From the NCBI GenBank assembly GCA_005880985.1, contig VBIQ01000012.1, positions 1 to 64,000 of the forward strand: a stretch of DNA of 64,000 nucleotides, read 5' to 3'. Source of the DNA: Chloroflexota bacterium. GTDB lineage: Bacteria; Chloroflexota; Dormibacteria; Aeolococcales; Aeolococcaceae. The translations under genes were made by a program, and so were the position numbers. Every line of letters begins with the position of its first letter. Within the stretch, counting starts at the first letter, position 1. The notes beneath the pieces are model-generated. The model was given only the letters and a program-made list of their open reading frames with translations. It did not search any database and was not told the origin of the DNA. Shown piece after piece: positions 57,716 to 64,000 of the stretch.

Positions 57716-59205
57716 GCTCGACCGCGACCCACGGCACCGACACCCTGAGGGTCGGCGACCGCGAGTACCAGGCGGTGATCGGCCTCGAGGTGCATGCCCA
57801 GCTGCTCACCCGCAGCAAGATGTTCTGCGGCTGCAGCGCCGCCTACGTCGGTGCGCCACCGAACTCCAACACCTGCCCGGTGTGTCTCGGCCTGCCCGGC
57901 ACCCTGCCGGTGATCAACCGCCAGGCGGTGGAGTACACGGTGCGGACCGCGGTGGCGCTCAACTGCGAGATCCCGGAGTTCACCAAGTTCGACCGCAAGA
58001 ACTACTTCTATCCCGATCTGCCCAAGGGCTACCAGATCTCGCAGTACGATCTGCCGCTGTCTCGTCGGGGGTGGCTGCAGTTCCACGTCGACGGCGAGCA
58101 GCGTCGCTGCGGCATCACCCGGGTCCACCTCGAGGAGGACACCGGGACCATGTACCACGCCGGTGACGTGCTGCAGAGCGCCACCTCGTCGCTGGTGGAC
58201 TGCAACCGCTGCGGCGTTCCCCTGATGGAGATCGTCGGCGAGCCCGACCTGCGCACCCCCGAGGAGGCGCGCGAGTACCTGATCTGGCTGCGCCGGGTAC
58301 TGATGTACATCGGCGTCAACGACGGGAACCTCGAGCAGGGGTCGTTCCGCTGCGACGCCAATGTGTCGATCCGTCCCCGCGGCAGCGACCAGCTCGGCGT
58401 CAAGGTCGAGATCAAGAACATGAACAGCTTCCGGGCCGTCCACCACGCGTTGGGCTACGAGATCGAACGGCAGCGCCAGGTGCTCGAGCAGGGTGGCGCG
58501 CTGCCGCAGGAGACCCGCGGCTGGGTGGAGACCCAGCAGGCCACGGTGTCGCAGCGCAGCAAGGAGTACGCCCACGACTACCGCTACTTTCCCGAGCCGG
58601 ATCTGCCGCCGCTGCAGCTGGAGGCGGCGCTGGTGGAGCGCATCCGCGGCGAGCTGCCCGAGCTGCCCGACGCCCGGGCGGCGCGCCTGCGCCGGCAGCA
58701 CGGCCTCGGCGACTACGACGCCGGGCTGCTGACCGCGACCCGGGAGGAGGCCGACACCTACGAATCGGTGGTGGCCACCGGTGTTGGTGCCAAACTCGCC
58801 GCCAACTGGATGCTCGGGGACGTCGCCCGGCTCGCCAACGAGCACCGGCTGCCGCTGCAGCAGAGCGGCCTGGGGGTCGCTGGGCTGGCGGCGCTGCTGC
58901 GTCTGCTGGAGGCCGGGACGATCAGCGGCAGCGTCGCCAAGGAGCTGCTGGCCGAGCTGTACCGCGACGGCGGCGATCCGGCGGCGCTGGTCGAGCAGCG
59001 CGGCCTCGGTCAGGTCAGCGACGCCGGCGCTCTGAGCTCGCTGATCGACGAGGCCATCGCCCAGGGGAGCAAGGCGGTGGCCGACTTCCGCGCCGGCAAG
59101 GAGGCAGCGCTGCAGTCGCTGGTCGGATATGTGATGAAGCAGACCCGCGGCCGCGCCGACGCCCAGCTCGTCAATCGCCTGCTGCGTGAGCGTCTCGGCG
59201 GCTGA
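57712..59205 (+). CDS. gatB: Asp/Glu-tRNA amidotransferase subunit B
   Basis: A 497-residue subunit that binds tRNA and activates the aminoacyl group. [20 protein letters not shown] with [13 protein letters not shown] supplies the zinc Cys residues, and [36 protein letters not shown] and DVSIR-like [10 protein letters not shown] are family blocks. The C-terminal YqeY/tail domain ends LRERLGG. GGAGGCGACGGC precedes GTG 57712, which overlaps the gatA stop. The last 20 bases overlap the methyltransferase gene. Confidence 0.96.
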   Translation: MSSTATHGTDTLRVGDREYQAVIGLEVHAQLLTRSKMFCGCSAAYVGAPPNSNTCPVCLGLPGTLPVINRQAVEYTVRTAVALNCEIPEFTKFDRKNYFYPDLPKGYQISQYDLPLSRRGWLQFHVDGEQRRCGITRVHLEEDTGTMYHAGDVLQSATSSLVDCNRCGVPLMEIVGEPDLRTPEEAREYLIWLRRVLMYIGVNDGNLEQGSFRCDANVSIRPRGSDQLGVKVEIKNMNSFRAVHHALGYEIERQRQVLEQGGALPQETRGWVETQQATVSQRSKEYAHDYRYFPEPDLPPLQLEAALVERIRGELPELPDARAARLRRQHGLGDYDAGLLTATREEADTYESVVATGVGAKLAANWMLGDVARLANEHRLPLQQSGLGVAGLAALLRLLEAGTISGSVAKELLAELYRDGGDPAALVEQRGLGQVSDAGALSSLIDEAIAQGSKAVADFRAGKEAALQSLVGYVMKQTRGRADAQLVNRLLRERLGG

Positions 59206-60502
59206 CACGCCCGCACCACCAGCTCGGCCCCGGCGCAGCTCCGGCGAGCAGCACTTGGTCCGCTGCCAGGCCATGGTGCACGGCGGCGCCTGCCTGGCGC
59301 ACCTCGACGGCGGCGAGACCATCCTCGTCGACGGAGCGATTCCGGGCGAGCTGGTGCGCGCCCGCCTGACCCACCGGCGCGGCGGCACCTGGTTCGCCGC
59401 CGTCGATGAGGTGATCGAGGCCTCGCCGCACCGCACCGCGCCTCCCTGCCCCTACGTTCCCGAATGCGGCGGCTGCCAGCTGCAGCACATCGACTACGCG
59501 CATCAGCTCGAGCTGAAGCGCGGCATCGTCCTCGACGCGATGCGGCGTCAGTCGGTCCCGGTCCCGGATCACCTCCCTATGCATGGGATGGACGATCCCT
59601 GGCGGTACCGCTGGCGCGGCGAGTTCCATGTCATCGCCGGCACGGAGGGGATGGCCGCTGCCGGCCTCGGCTTCAAGCGTGCGCACAGCTGGAGCACCAT
59701 CGCCGTCGACGACTGCCTGATCCATCACCGGGCGATCGCGGGCTCGCTGCCGGCGCTGCGCCAGGCGGTGCGCCGCGGGGGCGCTGCCGGGCTGACCGCG
59801 CTGCACCTGACCGCCGGCGAGGATGGCAGCGAGGTGCTGGTGAAGCCGCGACCGGCGCGGCAGCTCGACGCGTCCGCGGTCGACGCGGCGGCGACCACCC
59901 TTCCCGACGGCCTGCGCTGGAACACCGACTCCACCACCCTCCGCTGGCGCGGGAACACCATCAGGGTCCGCGCCGAGACCTTCATCCAGGTGAACCAGGC
60001 GCAGATGGAGGTGCTCTACGGCCTGGCACTGGGGCGCCTCGGCGACCTGCGCGGAGCGCGGGTGGTCGACGCCTATGCCGGCATCGGAATGCTCAGCCTG
60101 GCGATCGCCGAGACCGCTGCCGAGGTGGTCTGCATCGAGGAGAACCGCATCGCCGCCCGGCTGGGGATGCTCAACGCGGAGATGAACCGAGCCGCGGCGC
60201 GGGTGCGCTACCTGGCGGTCCCGGTGGAGGAGGGGCTGCCGGTGGCCGCGGCCCAGGGGCGAATCGACGCGGTTGTCATCGATCCCCCGCGGGCCGGCTG
60301 CGCCGGCAGCGTGGTTGGCTGGCTGGCGCTGGCCGGACCGCCCCGCGTGGTCTACGTGTCGTGCGACCCCGCCACCATGGCCCGCGACCTGCACATCCTG
60401 GCGGCGTCGGGACCGTATGCGGTCGAGGAGCTCGACGTGGTCGACATGTTCCCCCAGACCCACCACGTCGAGATGGTGGCGAGCCTGCGCCGGAGGGAGT
60501 AG
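59186..60502 (+). CDS. TrmA/RumA-family RNA (uracil-5-)-methyltransferase
   Basis: A 438-residue class I methyltransferase that forms m5U in 23S rRNA or tRNA. An N-terminal TRAM-like domain ([20 protein letters not shown]) precedes the iron-sulfur motif [17 protein letters not shown] motif I is [19 protein letters not shown], and the catalytic Cys is in [13 protein letters not shown]. Which uracil is modified cannot be told; RumA/RlmD-like architecture with the cluster motif favours rRNA. GTG 59186 overlaps gatB by 20 bases. Confidence 0.9.
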   Translation: MSVSAADTPAPPARPRRSSGEQHLVRCQAMVHGGACLAHLDGGETILVDGAIPGELVRARLTHRRGGTWFAAVDEVIEASPHRTAPPCPYVPECGGCQLQHIDYAHQLELKRGIVLDAMRRQSVPVPDHLPMHGMDDPWRYRWRGEFHVIAGTEGMAAAGLGFKRAHSWSTIAVDDCLIHHRAIAGSLPALRQAVRRGGAAGLTALHLTAGEDGSEVLVKPRPARQLDASAVDAAATTLPDGLRWNTDSTTLRWRGNTIRVRAETFIQVNQAQMEVLYGLALGRLGDLRGARVVDAYAGIGMLSLAIAETAAEVVCIEENRIAARLGMLNAEMNRAAARVRYLAVPVEEGLPVAAAQGRIDAVVIDPPRAGCAGSVVGWLALAGPPRVVYVSCDPATMARDLHILAASGPYAVEELDVVDMFPQTHHVEMVASLRRRE

Positions 60503-60636
60503 CGGGGCCGTCGCCGCGTCCTCCCGCGGGCGGGGAGCAGACTCGTTCTCCGCCCTGGCGCCGGTGCCCGGCTGATGGTACCGTACGCCTGTTCGCAGGG
60601 CGCCGGTAGCGCCTGCCAGCCTTCACCGGGAGACCG

Positions 60637-63600
60637 ATGCCCGCCGTCGATCCCGCCCCGTCAGCCGAGCCGTCCACCCCCTTCGTCCACCTCCACACCC
60701 ACACCGAGTACTCGCTGCTCGACGGCGCGGCCCGGATCGGCGAGCTGGTCGAGACCGTGGCCCGCCTGGGCCAGCCGGCCCTGGCGATCACCGACCACGG
60801 AGTCCTCTATGGCGCGGTCGAGTTCTACGCCGCGGCCCACGAGGCGGGGATCAACCCGATCATCGGCTGCGAGGTCTACACCGCACCGCGCTCGCGCCAC
60901 GACCGCGAGGGCCGGGCCGACCGCGATCCCAACCATCTGGTGCTGCTCGCCCGCAACGACGCCGGTTACCGCAACCTGGTGGCGCTGGTCAGCCGGGCCC
61001 ACCTCGAGGGCTACTACTACAAGCCGAGAGTCGACCGTCAGCTGCTGGCCGAGCACGCCGAGGGATTGGTGTGCCTCTCGGCCTGCCTCGGCGGCGAGGT
61101 GCCGCAGGCGATCCTCCGCGGTGACCTCGACGCCGCCGAGCGCATCGCCCGCGAGCACGCCGAGATCTTCGGTTCCGACAGTTACTTCCTCGAGCTGCAG
61201 GACCACGGCATGGCGGAGGAGGTCGAGGTCCGCGCCGGCCTAGTCGAGATCGCCCGGCGCGCCGGCCTGCCGCTGATCTGCACCAACGACTCCCACTACA
61301 TCCGCGCCGACGACGCCGAGGCGCACGACATCCTGCTCTGCCTGCAGACGCAGTCCCGCCTCGAGGAGGAGAAGCGCTTCAAGTTCGCCGGCCCCCATTT
61401 CTACCTGGCCGGCGGCGAGGAGATGCGCTCTCGCTTCGCCGCCTACGGCGAGGCGGCGGCCAACACGGTGGCGCTGGCGGAGCGCTGTCACGTCGAGATC
61501 CCTCTGGGCAGGTCGCTGCTGCCGCACTACTCACCGATTCCCGAGGGACTCGACGCCGACACCTATCTGCGCGAGCTCTGTGAGCAGGGGCTTCGGGAGC
61601 GGTACGGCGACAGCCCCGGCCAGGAGGCCCGCGAGCGGCTGGCGATGGAGCTCGACGTCATCCGCGAGACCGGCTTTTCCGCCTACTTCCTCATCGTCTG
61701 GGACCTGGTCCGCGCTGCCCGCTGCCAGGAGGTCAAGGTCGGACCGGGGCGGGGCAGCGCCGCCGGGTCGCTGGTGGCCTACGTGCTGCGGATCACCAAC
61801 CTCGACCCGCTGCGCTACGGGTTGATCTTCGAGCGCTTCCTCAACCGCGAGCGGGTGTCCATGCCGGACATCGACATCGACTTCGACGACCGCCGCCGCG
61901 ACCGCGTCCTCAACTACGTGCAGGAGAAGTACGGCCGCGACCGGGTCGCCCAGATCATCACCTTCGGGACCATGGCCGCCCGCGCCGCCATCCGCGACGT
62001 CGGCCGCGTCCTCGACGTGCCGCTGCCCGACGTCGACCGGCTCGCCAAGCTGGTGCCACCCACCGTCGGCATCACCCTCGACCGGGCCCTGGAGTCGCGA
62101 GAGCTGCGGGAGGTCTACGAGAGCGAGGAGTGGGCCCGGCGGGTCATCGACAACGCCCGCCGGCTGGAGGGCATCTGCCGCAACGCCAGCACCCATGCCG
62201 CCGGTGTCGTCATCGCCCCCGAGCCGCTGCAGAACCTGGTGCCGCTGCAGAGCTCCGCCAACGACCGGGACGCGACCGTCACCCAGTTCGACATGGACGG
62301 CGTCCAGAAGATCGGCCTGCTGAAGATGGACTTCCTGGGGCTGACCAACCTCACCATCATAGAGGAGGCGGTGGAGAACGTCGAGCAGACGACGGGAAAA
62401 CGCATCGACATCGATGCCATCCCCCTCGACGACGCCCCCACCTACGCGCTGCTGGGGCGGGCCGACACCCTCGGCGTCTTCCAGCTGGAGGGAGTCGGCG
62501 CCAAGAAGATCCTCATCGACATGCAGCCCACCTGCCTCGAGGACCTCTCGGTGGCGAACGCCCTCAACCGCCCCGGCCCCATCGAGGGCGGGGTCATCGA
62601 CCTCTACATGAAGCGCAAGCGGGGCGATGAGCCGGTCAGCTATCTGCTCCCCGAGATGGAGCTGATCCTGGCAGAAACCTACGGGGTCATCGTCTACCAG
62701 GATCAGGTGATGAAGATCGCCTCCGCCGTCGCCGGCTTCACCCTCGGCGAGGCCGACATCCTCCGCGCCGCGATGGGCAAGAAGGACAAGGCGAAGATGG
62801 CGCAGCAGCGTGAGAAGTTCGTCGCCGGGGCCACCGCCAACGGAGTCGCCGCCAGCGTCGCCGGCGAGCTCTTCGACCTCATCGCCTACTTCGCCGGCTA
62901 CGGCTTCAACGCCGCTCACGCCATCTGCTACGCGCTGATCGGCTACCAGACTGCTTACCTCAAGGCCAACCATCCGCTGGAGTACATGGCGGCCCTGCTG
63001 AACAGCAAGGCGGGCGACTTCGACCGGCTCAAGGTGGGCATCCTCGACGCCCACGCCCGCGGACTGGTGGTGCGACCTCCCGACATCAACCGCAGCCAGG
63101 GCGGCTTCGCGGTGGGAGAGGTCGCCGCCGGGGAGATCCTCTATGGGCTGCACCACATCAAGAACGTGGGCGAGAAGGTGGTGGAGGCGATCCTCGAGGG
63201 CCGTGCCACCGGCGGCCCCTACCGCAGCCTCCTCGATCTCTGCCTGCGCGTCGGCGGTCGCGACCTCAACCGGCGGGTGCTCGAGGCGCTGGTGCGCAGC
63301 GGTGCCTGCGACTGTCTCGGCGACCGCGCCGTCCTGCTGGCCCTGATCGACCGCGCCATCGACCGCGCGGCGCAGATCCGCCGCGAGCGCGAGTCGGGGC
63401 AGACCTCGCTGTTCGGCGGTCCGCCGGCGAGCGAGGTCGCGGGTGGCGAGGACAGCGCGGGATCGGTCGCTCACGGCGACGCGGCCACAGCCGCGGCGCT
63501 CGGCTACGAGGACATGGAGGCCCCCGCCGGCATCGCCCCCGCCGGCGACGACGACCGGCTCCGCTGGGAGCGCGAGCTGCTTGGCATGTACCTCAGCGAT

Positions 63601-64000
63601 CATCCCCTGCGACGCATCGCCGATCAGCTGCACGAGCGTGTCGACACCAACCTCGGCGAGCTCGGCCCCCATCTCGACGGCCTGGTGGTCCAGGTGGGTG
63701 GTTGCGTGCGCGACGTGAGGGCGGTGGTCACCCGGCGCGGCCAGCGCATGGCCTTCCTCCAGATCGAGGACATGACTGGCGCCTGCGAGGTCGTCGTCTT
63801 CGCGCGCATCTTCGAGGAGGCGGCGCAGGTGCTCCATCCCGACGCGGTGGTGGTGGTCCGCGGTCGGGTCGAGTCGGCCAGGCCCGGTGGCGCCCTCACC
63901 ACCACCAACGGCAACGGCAGCGGCGACGACGAGGAGCGCGGCGAGAACGAGCCCGCCAAGATCATCGCCGACGCCGTGCTCGCCCTTGAGGACCCGCGCT
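60637..64000 (+). CDS. dnaE: DNA polymerase III alpha subunit (partial, runs off window)
   Basis: The first 1121 codons of DnaE1, the replicative polymerase. The PHP domain begins FVHLHTHTEYSLLDGAARIG; the polymerase core has GPGRGSAAGSLVAYVLRITN and the catalytic PDIDIDFDD near residue 410; QLEGVGAKKILIDMQ and AHAICYALIGYQTAYLKANH follow; the tandem helix-hairpin-helix and OB-fold (LVVQVGGCVRDVRAVVTRRG) are present. PHP His/Asp ligands look intact, so exonuclease activity is possible. GGGAGACCG precedes ATG 60637. No stop occurs before the window end. Confidence 0.96.
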   Translation, partial: MPAVDPAPSAEPSTPFVHLHTHTEYSLLDGAARIGELVETVARLGQPALAITDHGVLYGAVEFYAAAHEAGINPIIGCEVYTAPRSRHDREGRADRDPNHLVLLARNDAGYRNLVALVSRAHLEGYYYKPRVDRQLLAEHAEGLVCLSACLGGEVPQAILRGDLDAAERIAREHAEIFGSDSYFLELQDHGMAEEVEVRAGLVEIARRAGLPLICTNDSHYIRADDAEAHDILLCLQTQSRLEEEKRFKFAGPHFYLAGGEEMRSRFAAYGEAAANTVALAERCHVEIPLGRSLLPHYSPIPEGLDADTYLRELCEQGLRERYGDSPGQEARERLAMELDVIRETGFSAYFLIVWDLVRAARCQEVKVGPGRGSAAGSLVAYVLRITNLDPLRYGLIFERFLNRERVSMPDIDIDFDDRRRDRVLNYVQEKYGRDRVAQIITFGTMAARAAIRDVGRVLDVPLPDVDRLAKLVPPTVGITLDRALESRELREVYESEEWARRVIDNARRLEGICRNASTHAAGVVIAPEPLQNLVPLQSSANDRDATVTQFDMDGVQKIGLLKMDFLGLTNLTIIEEAVENVEQTTGKRIDIDAIPLDDAPTYALLGRADTLGVFQLEGVGAKKILIDMQPTCLEDLSVANALNRPGPIEGGVIDLYMKRKRGDEPVSYLLPEMELILAETYGVIVYQDQVMKIASAVAGFTLGEADILRAAMGKKDKAKMAQQREKFVAGATANGVAASVAGELFDLIAYFAGYGFNAAHAICYALIGYQTAYLKANHPLEYMAALLNSKAGDFDRLKVGILDAHARGLVVRPPDINRSQGGFAVGEVAAGEILYGLHHIKNVGEKVVEAILEGRATGGPYRSLLDLCLRVGGRDLNRRVLEALVRSGACDCLGDRAVLLALIDRAIDRAAQIRRERESGQTSLFGGPPASEVAGGEDSAGSVAHGDAATAAALGYEDMEAPAGIAPAGDDDRLRWERELLGMYLSDHPLRRIADQLHERVDTNLGELGPHLDGLVVQVGGCVRDVRAVVTRRGQRMAFLQIEDMTGACEVVVFARIFEEAAQVLHPDAVVVVRGRVESARPGGALTTTNGNGSGDDEERGENEPAKIIADAVLALEDPR

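Noticed and set aside
61531-63837. 768-codon minus-strand open frame
   Set aside because: Shadow of dnaE, which is a clear polymerase on the plus strand; the shadow protein is low-complexity and motif-free.
1-64000. CRISPR arrays, insertion sequences, rRNA genes, integrases
   Set aside because: None found: no regularly spaced repeats, no transposase or integrase motifs, and no rRNA-like sequence.

Overview
This is 64 kb of a high-GC bacterial chromosome with short intergenic gaps and genes on both strands. It does not look like a plasmid, phage or large island. PriA keeps intact Walker A, DEAD-like and zinc motifs, which annotated actinobacterial PriA proteins usually lack. With a F420-type Ddn-family protein, a DUF4331 protein, GatCAB, a DUF5939-type cyclase and a MgtE_N/CBS protein, this suggests a high-GC Terrabacteria lineage such as Dormibacterota, Chloroflexota or an actinobacterial relative. 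That assignment is inference; no rRNA gene is present.

Layout. 0.3-6.6 kb is a translation and ribosome-rescue block: priA, def, fmt, smpB, a small unknown protein, hflX and ssrA (tmRNA). 6.6-8.1 kb is a small insert (methyltransferase, acetyltransferase) bounded by a 26-bp near-repeat of the ssrA 3' end. 8.2-19.3 kb is accessory and carries several decayed genes: two small membrane proteins, a Ddn-like protein, an esterase, DUF1905, a YCII protein lacking its middle, a secreted propeller, a flavoprotein monooxygenase, a VOC protein, a His-rich peptide behind an ArsR remnant, an MFS pump with its TetR regulator, an MDMPI/SCP2-like protein and a frameshifted diguanylate cyclase. 19.3-25.0 kb holds an ECF sigma/anti-sigma pair facing a DUF4331 - TPR lipoprotein - NicO transporter operon.

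25.1-36.2 kb is an envelope and redox region: CPBP protease and partner, a PRC/MgtE_N/CBS protein, LCP protein plus propeller, an operon of gluconate-2-dehydrogenase-subunit-3-like protein, GMC oxidoreductase and amidohydrolase, a zinc alcohol dehydrogenase and a secreted phosphoesterase. 36.4-47.7 kb has an aquaporin-family channel, HemD-like protein, HxlR regulator with reductase, a UspA-ABC1 kinase fusion divergent from a DUF5939 class III cyclase, an Xre/RES toxin-antitoxin pair, a secreted BNR protein and a sirtuin. 47.7-50.6 kb is a membrane protein - SPFH/zinc-ribbon - Tim44-like/zinc-ribbon cluster. 50.6-64 kb returns to core genes: dnaK, a NRDE protein, pcm, a YbjQ-like protein, gatCAB, a TrmA/RumA-type methyltransferase and a dnaE that runs off the window.

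Two themes recur. First, many genes have a TAnnnT-like -10 box 5-8 bases before the start codon, so leaderless transcription looks common; in the TetR gene a perfect palindrome fills the promoter spacer. Second, operons are tightly packed with ATGA, GTGA or TGATG overlaps. No CRISPR array, rRNA, complete tRNA, integrase or transposase was seen.
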